Positions 10,213 through 18,352 of a DNA stretch of 64,000 nucleotides are shown one piece after another; position 1 is the first letter of the stretch, and every line of letters starts with the position of its first letter. This DNA is from Cohnella endophytica. GTDB lineage: Bacteria > Bacillota > Bacilli > Paenibacillales > Paenibacillaceae. Under the pieces are notes generated by a model. It was given only the letters and a program-made list of their open reading frames with translations, made no database searches and was not told where the DNA came from. The DNA lies in contig NZ_RBZM01000005.1 of the NCBI RefSeq assembly GCF_003628305.1, positions 682,001 to 746,000 of the forward strand. The letters are read 5' to 3'. The translations under genes were made by a program, and so were the position numbers.

Positions 10213-12765
10213 ATGCGTAAAGTGCTTATCAGCGTTATCCTATTGCTGATTGTCCTGTTACCCTTATTAGGCGTTTACGGCTCGGTTGCTTCTGCGGCGA
10301 CCTCTAGGGTAGCGATTGTCAAAGAATTAAAAGGCACCGTGAAAGTAAAAAAAGCGGGGGGCTCGCGAGAGTTTACCGTTTTCTCTAAAATGAGTCTGAA
10401 CGAAGGGGATATTTTGTCCACTTCGTCCGGAAGTTCCGCGGTATTGCAATTCGCGAATGGTACTTCCGAAGACGACAGAATGAGCGTCTCTGCGAATACG
10501 GTTTTAACCTTTTCCAAGCTATCCTCCAAAAAAGGGACGACGACGAAAGTCAGCATGCTAAGCGGTACGGCTTGGGTAGACGTAAAATCCATTACGAACA
10601 AAGACGATGAATTTGCATTGGAAACTCCTACCGCGATTATGGGCGTGCGAGGAACTCATTTGTTGGTTTCCGTTGATCCGGAATCGGGTGTTACTCGTCT
10701 TACCGTAGCGGCAGGAGTCGTGAATACGCAGGCGAAGAATTCCGCGACTCCGGATTCATTCGATGTTTTCCCGACCCAGAATGCCCTAATAACGAACGAT
10801 GAGACCGATGGATCGAATATTACGATTGCAGCGGTGGATTTAGAAATGCTGATCAAACAAGCAAGCGGCGATATCGTAAGGGCGATTCTCCAAGCGTCAG
10901 CGGAAATTATTCAGGAGAATACCGCTAAGATGGACCGATACTTGGATGAGTTAGCCCAAAAGCAAAACGATCAAGATCGCGTTAAAACGAATGTCGAGAA
11001 CATTCTCGGGGCGATTACTTCGCAAGCCGTCCAAAGCGGGTTGCTAACGCAAGACCAAATCAATCGGATCATTGCGGGAATCCAAACGCAATCCGGCGTA
11101 ACGATCGATCTCAGCCCCAAAACCCTAACTTTTACGGCGGAAGAAAAACGGAAACAAGAAGAACAAAGAAAAAGCGAAGAAGCCGCGCTGCAACGAATGA
11201 AGGAACTCAAGCTAAAAGAAGCCGAGTTACTAAGTAAACAATTAGCGGACAAGCTGGAAAAAGAACGAAAAAACAAAGAGGAAGAAAATAAAAATAAGCT
11301 GCAGGAGAAACTGAAAAAAGCTCAAGAAAACTACGAGAAAGGTTTGTCCGAAGCCGAACGTCAAAAGTACGAGAACGAAAAGTCTCAACGGGAAGCGGAA
11401 ATCGCGAAAGGATCTTCTTCCAATACAGCAAATAACGATTCGAACCCGAGTGCCAATCCGAGCGAGAACCCGAATACGGAGCCGAGTGAAAATCCGAATG
11501 CCGACTCTCGGTTGCTGCTTTCTTTGGAAGTTTATCCATCTCCGAATCCGCGTTACGTTACCACCATCGTGGAAAGTCAGCAGGCTTATGTCTTGAATAA
11601 CGAGCCTAACACTACGACTATGATGATTTTGACTCCCCAAGTTAGGGAAGGTTCTACGATCCTAAGCGTGACCGTAGATGCATTATCCGTTCCCAGGAGT
11701 TCAAACGCTTTCTACTTCGATTTGAAGCCGGGAAAAAGCATCATTTCGATTACGGTCGCTGAAATCGGTAATTCGTCCAATCAACAAACGTATACATTTG
11801 ACGTCTATAGGGCATTGTCAAGCAATACGGCTTTGAATGGCGTAACGGTTAATGGGACGGTTGGGGATCTACCCTATACCGCAAACCCAGACCAAATCAA
11901 TGAGGACTATCAATACGTATTTTATGTCCCGGCCGGCATGAAGACGTCATATATTCAATTCTGGCCGACCGCTTCAGGAGCAAAAGTTACTTTAAATGGC
12001 TTCGAATTGCCTAACGGGCAATTGGAAACCGGTATTCTTGCATACGGACTTAATACTTACGTAGTTCAAGTGAAGGCGCCCGATCAAACCGCTAAGACCT
12101 ATAAAGTCGATATTTACAGGGCGCTGGGATCTTTCCTGAACGGAGTTAGCGTTTCGGATGGTTACAAGACCGTAAAAAAATCGGTCGATTATTACACGAA
12201 CGTAAAAGGAAGTACGACCTCGATTACCGTGACATTGGATATGGAAGCCGAATTGTTTGGCAATCTCGTTTCGACTAGCTTTTCGCAGGCGACGATTTCC
12301 AAAGGTTCGGACAGGACCTTGCAGATTAACGGATTGCAATATGGAATGAATTTATTTCAAGTCCAAATAACGGATTTAGGCGTTAATCAATTCTATTCGT
12401 TATTCGTTTGGCGCGGAATCGATATCGACATTAGCGGCAAAGTAACGAGCGGAGACGTCACATACGGGATGGAATGGAGTTCGTTCGTACAAGATCCAGA
12501 TGCCCTCTCGCTATGGGGAACGATGATTTCGCGCGGAGCCGGATTCGAGAACTACATTCTCTTTAGCAATAACGATAATAATTTCAGTTATTATCTAAAT
12601 GACGTTAAAGCCGTTTTCCATCCCGGTATCGATGACGAGCACACGGTTTCCGTTAAGGTAGACCCGAGTGTCGGTGAGAACGCCTATACATTGAGAGTCG
12701 AAACTTATCCCGGAAATGCGGTTAACTATCAACTTCACCTCTATGTAACAATCCCGCTTCCGTAA
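10213..12765 (+). CDS. Second secreted FecR-domain protein with cadherin-like beta-sandwich domains
   Basis: An 850-residue paralogue of the protein at 5502. The signal peptide (ending ASA) and FecR domain (about 30-165; TPTAIMGVRGT) are close to identical with the first copy. A helical region follows, with a K/E-rich coiled coil at about 310-395. A linker of repeated NPS/ENP units (about 405-430) leads to three or so beta-sandwich domains. The unit around residues 530-635, ending in QTAKTYKVDIYRA, has the typical cadherin-like beta-sandwich signature. Sequence outside the FecR domain has diverged strongly, which suggests shared signalling but different binding targets. TAGGAG precedes the ATG. 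No anchor motif is visible. Function in this organism is unknown. Confidence 0.8.
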   Translation: MRKVLISVILLLIVLLPLLGVYGSVASAATSRVAIVKELKGTVKVKKAGGSREFTVFSKMSLNEGDILSTSSGSSAVLQFANGTSEDDRMSVSANTVLTFSKLSSKKGTTTKVSMLSGTAWVDVKSITNKDDEFALETPTAIMGVRGTHLLVSVDPESGVTRLTVAAGVVNTQAKNSATPDSFDVFPTQNALITNDETDGSNITIAAVDLEMLIKQASGDIVRAILQASAEIIQENTAKMDRYLDELAQKQNDQDRVKTNVENILGAITSQAVQSGLLTQDQINRIIAGIQTQSGVTIDLSPKTLTFTAEEKRKQEEQRKSEEAALQRMKELKLKEAELLSKQLADKLEKERKNKEEENKNKLQEKLKKAQENYEKGLSEAERQKYENEKSQREAEIAKGSSSNTANNDSNPSANPSENPNTEPSENPNADSRLLLSLEVYPSPNPRYVTTIVESQQAYVLNNEPNTTTMMILTPQVREGSTILSVTVDALSVPRSSNAFYFDLKPGKSIISITVAEIGNSSNQQTYTFDVYRALSSNTALNGVTVNGTVGDLPYTANPDQINEDYQYVFYVPAGMKTSYIQFWPTASGAKVTLNGFELPNGQLETGILAYGLNTYVVQVKAPDQTAKTYKVDIYRALGSFLNGVSVSDGYKTVKKSVDYYTNVKGSTTSITVTLDMEAELFGNLVSTSFSQATISKGSDRTLQINGLQYGMNLFQVQITDLGVNQFYSLFVWRGIDIDISGKVTSGDVTYGMEWSSFVQDPDALSLWGTMISRGAGFENYILFSNNDNNFSYYLNDVKAVFHPGIDDEHTVSVKVDPSVGENAYTLRVETYPGNAVNYQLHLYVTIPLP

Positions 12766-12772
12766 TAAAAAG

Positions 12773-12813
12773 AACCGCTATTAGCCGTGTTATGAGCTAA
12801 TGGCGGTTTTTTA
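12773..12813 (+). terminator. Terminator closing the FecR cluster
   Basis: A 13-bp stem (12773-12785 with 12796-12808, one G-T pair) with a run of T immediately after. Confidence 0.88.
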
Positions 12814-12882
12814 TGTCTTCAAAGATCGCCTTCTTGTTCCGATAATAGGAGGAACGGAATGATTTCGGAATGTAGGTGACCC

Positions 12883-14358
12883 ATGAGCAAGGAATCTCGA
12901 ATTGACGAGCAGATCAAACACTTCTATGATAACGTTCCCAATGTCGGGGATGCTTTGCCGCTTAAGGATTACCTGTTGAAGCACGAAGATAGCCGGATGG
13001 CTTGGTATTTGCTTGGCAAAGAGTATGAGGGCAAGGGAGATACGGCGAAAGCGACTTATTGTTTCGCGCAGGCCGGGGAAGTGTACGAGGCATTCGAATC
13101 GAAACCGGCTCCGCAACTACCGGGAGAGAAAACGAAGGGCAAAGGCAGCAAGTGGAAATGGGTGCTGGCGCTATTGATTCCTCTACTTCTGGCGGGCGCC
13201 GCGATTCTGGCGGTTAAAGCCTTGATTCCATCGGAGGATATCGCATCTTCGACTCCGGAAGAAGCGACGCCTTATTACGAAGACACGACCCCTGTATCCG
13301 ACGCTCCTAAAGCATCGGCGACCGGCAGCCAGAGCTCGGCGCTTCCCGCAGGCATCATTCCGCCGGATCAAGTCGCAGGAGCCGCTATTCCGGATGAGGA
13401 AGGTCACAACGTACTTGGATCACTGTTAACGCTTAAACCGTCGAAACAGCCGCGGCTTCTAGTGGAATTACCGAAGCTCGGCAAATGGAACGATTGGGTA
13501 AAGAGCGGGAAGCCGATTGCATCCATTGTATCGGATAAGGAATCTGGAACGGCGGGCATTCAATGGTACGATCCGAAATGGTGCAACTGCAAGCCCGACG
13601 ATTCCTCGATATTGCGCAAGACGGTGGAACGCTGGAAACCGATGCAAGAGGAGAAGGCACTACTTCGTTCGGCGATGATGAGATACAAGGAGAATACGGG
13701 GAGCTGGCCGGCGTCTCCGGAAACTTTGGCCGCGGATTATCCGAACAATACGATGGCAGGCTGGAACGAAAGCATGACTCCGTGGTTCGAAGAGTTGAAA
13801 GCGGTATTGCTGAATAAAAGAGACGGAAAGATTCCTACGTCGACGAGTTGGCCAGACAATACGGGGCCGGAAGCGGGACATGGAACTCCGTCAGGACAGC
13901 TGACACCACTCGCCGACCAACCGTTAACCGTCGTCATCGACAAAACCAATCACAGGCTTGCCGTCGTTAGCGGAAATGTACTGATTCGCAACTACGAGGT
14001 CGGGCTTGGGGGCGATAAAACGCCGGAAGGTCAATTCTTGATCTCGGAAAAAGTCAAAAACCCGAACGGCAGCGGCACGGGAGCATTCGGCAGCAGAGGC
14101 ATGACGTTGTCCGACACGCGCTACGGCATTCACGGAACGAATGAGCCCAAAAGCATCGGCAAAGACGAATCGCACGGTTGCGTGCGGATGAAAAAAGAAG
14201 ATATCGAGGAATTATACGATCTCGTTCCGATGGGAACGCCGGTCACGATAACAAAAGGAGGTTTGCCTAACGAACTGCGCGCTCCGCCGGAACGATTCCG
14301 ACTGAAAAGCACGCAGGACGAGACAAACCCCCGCAAAGTGTATGACTGGTTAAATTAA
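12883..14358 (+). CDS. Membrane-anchored L,D-transpeptidase (YkuD domain)
   Basis: A 491-residue cell-wall enzyme. An N-terminal cytoplasmic segment of about 85 residues resembles a TPR-like helical pair (MAWYLLGKEYEGKGDTAKATYCFAQAGE). One membrane helix (about 89-108) follows, then a Pro/Ser/Thr-rich spacer, an uncharacterised middle region (about 150-340) and a C-terminal YkuD catalytic domain (about 345-460). The catalytic motif is intact: YGIHGTNEP, then SHGCVRM with H431 and C433. The family forms or remodels 3-3 peptidoglycan cross-links or attaches proteins to the wall. It sits directly after the FecR/NHL cluster but behind a terminator, so co-regulation is only suggested. Type II orientation, with the catalytic domain outside, fits the helix position. 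Confidence 0.88.
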   Translation: MSKESRIDEQIKHFYDNVPNVGDALPLKDYLLKHEDSRMAWYLLGKEYEGKGDTAKATYCFAQAGEVYEAFESKPAPQLPGEKTKGKGSKWKWVLALLIPLLLAGAAILAVKALIPSEDIASSTPEEATPYYEDTTPVSDAPKASATGSQSSALPAGIIPPDQVAGAAIPDEEGHNVLGSLLTLKPSKQPRLLVELPKLGKWNDWVKSGKPIASIVSDKESGTAGIQWYDPKWCNCKPDDSSILRKTVERWKPMQEEKALLRSAMMRYKENTGSWPASPETLAADYPNNTMAGWNESMTPWFEELKAVLLNKRDGKIPTSTSWPDNTGPEAGHGTPSGQLTPLADQPLTVVIDKTNHRLAVVSGNVLIRNYEVGLGGDKTPEGQFLISEKVKNPNGSGTGAFGSRGMTLSDTRYGIHGTNEPKSIGKDESHGCVRMKKEDIEELYDLVPMGTPVTITKGGLPNELRAPPERFRLKSTQDETNPRKVYDWLN

Positions 14359-14374
14359 GAAAGATTGTATCGGC

Positions 14375-14518
14375 TCACACTTTAAACGCAAGCAGCAAAG
14401 TCATTGCCACTACGATTACGCCAAAAGCCACCCCAATCCATATAAGCGCCTTCTTATTCACCTGTTCAGTTTGTTTCGGGCGTGATGTGATGGGTGGTTT
14501 CTTTCTGGCTGTGCTCAT
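14375..14518 (-). CDS. Small single-helix membrane protein, 47 residues
   Basis: An AGAGAGG ribosome binding site stands nine bases before this ATG. The 47-residue product has a basic, Lys/Pro-rich N-terminal half (MSTARKKPPITSRPKQTEQV) and one hydrophobic helix (ALIWIGVAFGVIVVAMTLLLAF) near the C-terminus. A longer in-frame ORF to 14725 would run into the start of pyrD and lacks a ribosome binding site, so the short form is preferred. It is convergent with the L,D-transpeptidase gene, with 16 bases between them. The family is not recognised; it may be a small accessory membrane protein. Confidence 0.6.
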   Translation of the reverse strand: MSTARKKPPITSRPKQTEQVNKKALIWIGVAFGVIVVAMTLLLAFKV

Positions 14519-14712
14519 GAGTATCAACCTCTCTATCGTATGATTCGCGAACTCCCTCCATTGTAATCGTTTTCCGAGGGAAATACCAGACAGGCCTACA
14601 TGGAATATGTTCGGATTCGGGAGAATATACGGAATGGGCGAAGTACCCTTTTCTTTTCCTCTGGAAAAGGCTAAACTGTTACCCGAAAGGTTTTCTTCTG
14701 TCAGATGAAAGG

Positions 14713-15819
14713 ATGTCGAATTCATTGTTGTACCAAATGGCCAAACCCTTCTTATTCAAGATGGATCCCGAAGCGGCTCACCACTTGATCATAGACGGGA
14801 TGGGTACCGCGGCGAAAATTCCGGGAATGCCCTCTATTTTATCCGCGGTATGGGGTACGAAATCTTCGCCTGAGCTTGCCGTCGATCTATTCGGACTTCA
14901 TTTTAATCATCCGATCGGGCTTGCGGCAGGTCTGGATAAGAACGCTAAAGCCGTAACCGGCTTGTCGCGCGTAGGCTTATCCTTCATGGAGGTCGGGACG
15001 GTAACGCCGAAGGGCCAGGTCGGGAACGATCAACCTCGCCTATTCAGGCTTCCCCCGGATGAAGCTCTGATTAACCGGATGGGCTTCAATAACGATGGCG
15101 CCGATGCGATGTCGGAAAGGCTGTCCAAGCTTCGCGGTCGCAGAATTCCGCTTGCCGTTAATATCGGGAAGAACAAACTGACGTCAAACGAGGACGCGGC
15201 AGACGATTATCGGGCATGCGTACGAACGTTGTTCCCGTATGGAGACTTCTTCGTCGTCAACATCAGTTCGCCGAATACGCCGGATTTGCGCGCCCTTCAG
15301 CACGGAGACGAGCTGCGTAACCTGCTGGACGCCGTACGCGACGAGATGCAGAAGCAAGCCGAACGGCACGGAGAAATGCCGAAGCCGATTCTGGTGAAGA
15401 TCGCTCCGGACAATACGGAGGAGCAGCTTGCTTATATGGCGGAAGCGATTCAATTAAGCGGAATGTCGGGTATCATCGCTACGAATACGACGATCGGACG
15501 CGACGGGCTTACCCATAAGAACGCCGGAGAAGCAGGCGGACTTAGCGGACGGCCGCTCGCGAACAAATCGACCGAGATCGTTCGTAGCCTCTATAAGATT
15601 ACGCAAGGTAAACTTCCGATCATCGGGTCGGGCGGTATTTTTACGGCGGAAGACGCTTACGAGAAAATCCGGGCGGGCGCGAGCTTAGTCGAGGTGTATA
15701 CGGCCATGATCTACAAAGGCCCAAGCCTTCTCAAGGAAATTCACGGGGGGTTACTCCGATTGCTGAAGCAGGATGGGTTCTCGCGCATCACGCAAGCGGT
15801 AGGAGCGGATCATCGTTAG
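14713..15819 (+). CDS. pyrD: Dihydroorotate dehydrogenase (quinone), class 2
   Basis: A 368-residue FMN enzyme oxidising dihydroorotate to orotate with quinone as acceptor, in pyrimidine synthesis. The class 2 N-terminal membrane-association helices (LLYQMAKPFLFKMDPEAAHHL) are present. The FMN barrel shows GLAAGLDKNA, NRMGFNNDG, NIGKNK and NISSPNTPDLRALQ, in which the catalytic base is Ser as in class 2. The end carries IIGSGGIFTAEDA. The ATG follows GAAAGG closely. It stands alone rather than in the pyr operon, unlike Bacillus, whose enzyme is the NAD-linked class 1B type. The next gene (relQ) starts 11 bases after its stop, so the two are probably co-transcribed. Confidence 0.93.
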   Translation: MSNSLLYQMAKPFLFKMDPEAAHHLIIDGMGTAAKIPGMPSILSAVWGTKSSPELAVDLFGLHFNHPIGLAAGLDKNAKAVTGLSRVGLSFMEVGTVTPKGQVGNDQPRLFRLPPDEALINRMGFNNDGADAMSERLSKLRGRRIPLAVNIGKNKLTSNEDAADDYRACVRTLFPYGDFFVVNISSPNTPDLRALQHGDELRNLLDAVRDEMQKQAERHGEMPKPILVKIAPDNTEEQLAYMAEAIQLSGMSGIIATNTTIGRDGLTHKNAGEAGGLSGRPLANKSTEIVRSLYKITQGKLPIIGSGGIFTAEDAYEKIRAGASLVEVYTAMIYKGPSLLKEIHGGLLRLLKQDGFSRITQAVGADHR

Positions 15820-15830
15820 GAGGAATATCG

Positions 15831-16634
15831 ATGGACGGACGTGACTGGGGAAAGTTCTTGCTTCCCTATGAGCAAGCGACGGAAGAGCTAAAGGTCAAGC
15901 TGAAAGCGCTAAGGTCGGAGCTTAAAGCAAGGGACGAATACGCACCGATCGAATTCGTCACCGGTCGGGTTAAACGGGTATCCAGCATACTGGAAAAAGC
16001 AAGAAAGTTGTCGGTCCCGCTGGATCGGATCGAGCTGGGAATAGAGGATATCGCGGGTATCCGTATTATGTGCCAATTCGTGGACGATATTTATCGGGTT
16101 GCGGAACTCATTCGTCTTCGCAAGGATTTGAAGCTCGTATACGAGAAGGATTATATTACGAATTATAAGGAAAGCGGCTACCGAAGTTATCACTTGATCG
16201 TAGAATACCCGGTTCAGACGTCTCTGGGTTCGAAACCGGTATTGGCCGAGATTCAAATCCGTACTTTGGCGATGAACTTCTGGGCGACGATAGAGCATTC
16301 GTTGAACTATAAGTACCGTGATCAATTGCCGGCTCATGTAAGGGACCGTCTGCGTAAAGCGGCCGAAGCGGCATTCCAACTGGATAACGACATGTCGAGC
16401 ATCCGTCAGGAAATCGTGGACGCGCAACAGGATTTCGAGGAAAGCTCTGTAATCGTGCGCAAAGTGTTGAACGAGATTCAGGAATTGTATTTTTTCCGTA
16501 GGGTAAGGGAAGCGGCGCAATTCCAAATGCGGTTCAACGAGTTATGGGAGCACGACGATGTATGGGGCCTCAAGGAGCTAAGCCTGGAAATTCAAGCGGC
16601 GTTAGATCGCGCGGGCAAGAGCGGCCTTTCTTAA
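15831..16634 (+). CDS. relQ: Small alarmone synthetase RelQ/YjbM, (p)ppGpp synthase
   Basis: A 267-residue GTP pyrophosphokinase without the hydrolase domain of Rel. It makes (p)ppGpp from ATP and GTP or GDP. It aligns along its length with Bacillus YjbM (SasB): LPYEQATEELKVKLK at the start, FVTGRVKRVSSILEKA, DIAGIRIMCQFVDDIY, KESGYRSYHL and EIQIRTLAMNFWATIEHSLNYKY. The RxKxxxSI-type ATP motif and the ExQIRT segment are intact. The C-terminal 60 residues form the helical oligomerisation tail and are slightly longer than in Bacillus. AGGAGG precedes the ATG. It lies between pyrD and a DUF309 gene with near-zero spacing, so this is one operon. Confidence 0.92.
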   Translation: MDGRDWGKFLLPYEQATEELKVKLKALRSELKARDEYAPIEFVTGRVKRVSSILEKARKLSVPLDRIELGIEDIAGIRIMCQFVDDIYRVAELIRLRKDLKLVYEKDYITNYKESGYRSYHLIVEYPVQTSLGSKPVLAEIQIRTLAMNFWATIEHSLNYKYRDQLPAHVRDRLRKAAEAAFQLDNDMSSIRQEIVDAQQDFEESSVIVRKVLNEIQELYFFRRVREAAQFQMRFNELWEHDDVWGLKELSLEIQAALDRAGKSGLS

Positions 16635-16635
16635 A

Positions 16636-17058
16636 ATGGACGTCGCGAGCAAACATGCGGCTAGGTTGGCGAGAGTGATGGACGATCCGCGGTTAATCGC
16701 TTTTGTTTCGTTGTTTAATCGGGATCGCGACTATTTCGAGTGCCATGAAGTGATGGAGGAGCTGTGGCTGGAAGAAGGCCGCAGCCCATTGCTTCAAGGA
16801 CTTCTTCAGGCGGCTGTCGGGCTGCACCATTGGGATAACGGCAATCCGTCGGGAGCAGCGAAACTGATAAAGGCAGCTTTGGAGAAGCTGAGGCCGTTCG
16901 GGGATATCGCGCTAGGAATGAATTTAGTTCATTTGCGTGACGATTTGAGTCGATCTTTGGAAGCGTTGTCAGAATCAAGGGCTGCTCCTTTTCAAGCGTT
17001 TGCCCTCGTCCTCTGCGACGAAAGGTTGAGCAGGGGCGTGGAACGATGGGAACTCTGA
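16636..17058 (+). CDS. DUF309 family protein
   Basis: A 140-residue all-helical protein with the DUF309 signature: YFECHEVMEELWLEE, then LLQGLLQAAVGLHHWDNGN. The conserved His/Glu pairs suggest a metal or ligand site, but no activity is established for the family. It begins one base after the relQ stop and is surely translated from the same message. Its last 29 bases overlap, in another frame, an open reading stretch that resembles a catalase tail, which may mean the 3' end was created by a rearrangement. Confidence 0.82.
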   Translation: MDVASKHAARLARVMDDPRLIAFVSLFNRDRDYFECHEVMEELWLEEGRSPLLQGLLQAAVGLHHWDNGNPSGAAKLIKAALEKLRPFGDIALGMNLVHLRDDLSRSLEALSESRAAPFQAFALVLCDERLSRGVERWEL

Positions 17059-17266
17059 TCCTGCCGGAAAAATCGCATGTCCAAAGGACTTACTAGGCGC
17101 ATTGACTTCGGCACCGGAGATCGTGCGGAGCAAGTTGATCGATAATTTCGCTGCTTGCGATCCCGAATACGTACGGCGGGTGAAGGACGGCTTGGATGTT
17201 CGTGGGCAGGGAAAAGGGATCCGATGGGCGCGGTTAAAGCCCCCATCCCGGTTCGCCAAGCGGTAA
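17030..17266 (+). pseudogene. Possible remnant of a catalase C-terminus
   Basis: No start codon, but the frame stays open for 78 codons to TAA at 17264. Its translation contains LLGALTSAPEIVRSKLIDNF and then AACDPEYVRRVKDGLDV. This resembles the C-terminal helical segment of haem catalases (a pattern of the kind L...L...P..I..R.I..F..ADP.Y..RVA.GL). A factor-independent terminator stands 38 bases after the stop, where a gene end would have one. The upstream part of such a gene is absent, replaced by DUF309. Similarity is judged by eye only. Confidence 0.35.
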
Positions 17267-17303
17267 GATGCGGACACGAAGCATCGCCGTATTGAGAAGA
17301 GGA

Positions 17304-17339
17304 GCTTCCTAAGCCCACAAGGCTTGGGAAGCTTTTTTT
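17304..17339 (+). terminator. Terminator after the relQ-DUF309 unit
   Basis: A 12-bp stem GCTTCCTAAGCC / GGCTTGGGAAGC (one G-T pair), a 5-base loop and eight T. Confidence 0.9.
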
Positions 17340-17358
17340 GAATGGCAAAGTGCCGCCG

Positions 17359-18195
17359 GTCTCGTAGGGGCTGCCAGCAGGCAGTTACTCTCTCCTACGA
17401 ACTAACTGGGTCTCGAAAGGGACTGCCAGCACGCAGTTACTCTCTCCGGCGAACTAACTGGCTTTCGAACGTGACACTCAGCAAGCAGTTACACTCTCCG
17501 GCGAACTAACTGGCTATCAAACGGTACCCTCTGTTGGCTGTTACTCTCTCAGACGAACAAACTATCTCTTGAACGGTACGCTCAGCAGGCAGTTACTCTC
17601 TCCGACGAACTAACTATCTCTTGAGCGGTACGCTCAGCAGGCAGTTACTCCCTCTGGCGAACTAACTTGCTCTCGAACGGTACACTCAGCAGGCAGTTAC
17701 TCCCTCTGGCGAACTAATTTGCTCTCGAACGGTACACTCAGCAGGCAGTTACTCCCTCTGACAAACTAACTGGTACTCGAAAGGGACTGCAATCAGGCAG
17801 TTACTCCCTCTGGCGAACTAATTTGCTCTCGAACGGTACACTCAGCAGGCAGTTACTCCCTCTGACAAACTAACTGGTACTCGAAAGGGACTGCAATCAG
17901 GCAGTTACTCTTTCCGGAGAACTAACTGGTTATCGAACAGGACACTCATCAGGCAGTTACTCTCTCCGACGAACTAACTTGCTCTCGAACGGTACACTTA
18001 GCAGGCAGTTACTCTCTACGCCGAACTAATTTGCTCTCGATCGTGACACACAGCAGGGAGTTACTCTTTCCGGAGAACTAACTGGTTATCGAACAGGACA
18101 CTCATCAGGCAGTTACTCTCTCCGACGAACTAACTTGCTCTCGAACGGGACTTTCAGCAGGCAGTTACTCTCTCCGACGAACTAACTGGCTTTCA
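17359..18195. repeat. Tandem array of sixteen 52-bp repeats (family A)
   Basis: The marker GCAGTTAC, or a one- or two-base variant, recurs at 17381 and then every 52 bases through 18161, without one inserted or lost base. Units differ by point changes. On the reverse strand each unit carries AGTTA-N15-TAACT, a 5-bp dyad. Newer duplications are visible: a two-unit 104-bp block at 17693-17796 is repeated at 17797-17900, and a block near 17909 returns 156 bases later. No unit codes for protein, and there are no unique spacers as in CRISPR. The array fills the gap between the relQ unit and the pseudouridine synthase gene. Confidence 0.93.
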
Positions 18196-18352
18196 ATTTT
18201 CTTCTCAACCCTTGAGAACTTCGCTGAAATCGACTAGATGCATGGGGAAGGAACTGCTTGGCAGTTTTTTCGTCCAATCGACCGGAAATGATGGTATTGT
18301 TATAGTTAGTGCACGTGACATGAATTGTCGCAATAAGAAGGTAGGTTTGTTG

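Noticed and set aside
14519..14725. Longer form of the small membrane protein
   Set aside because: It would overlap the pyrD start and lacks a ribosome site at its first ATG.
17359..18195. CRISPR array
   Set aside because: The whole 52-base unit repeats with scattered point changes. There are no unique spacers and no cas genes, and the same applies to the repeats at 42985-44100.
18212..18352. N-terminal extension of the pseudouridine synthase
   Set aside because: It begins at the edge of the repeat array without a ribosome site, and the S4 domain starts right after the ATG at 18353, which has one.
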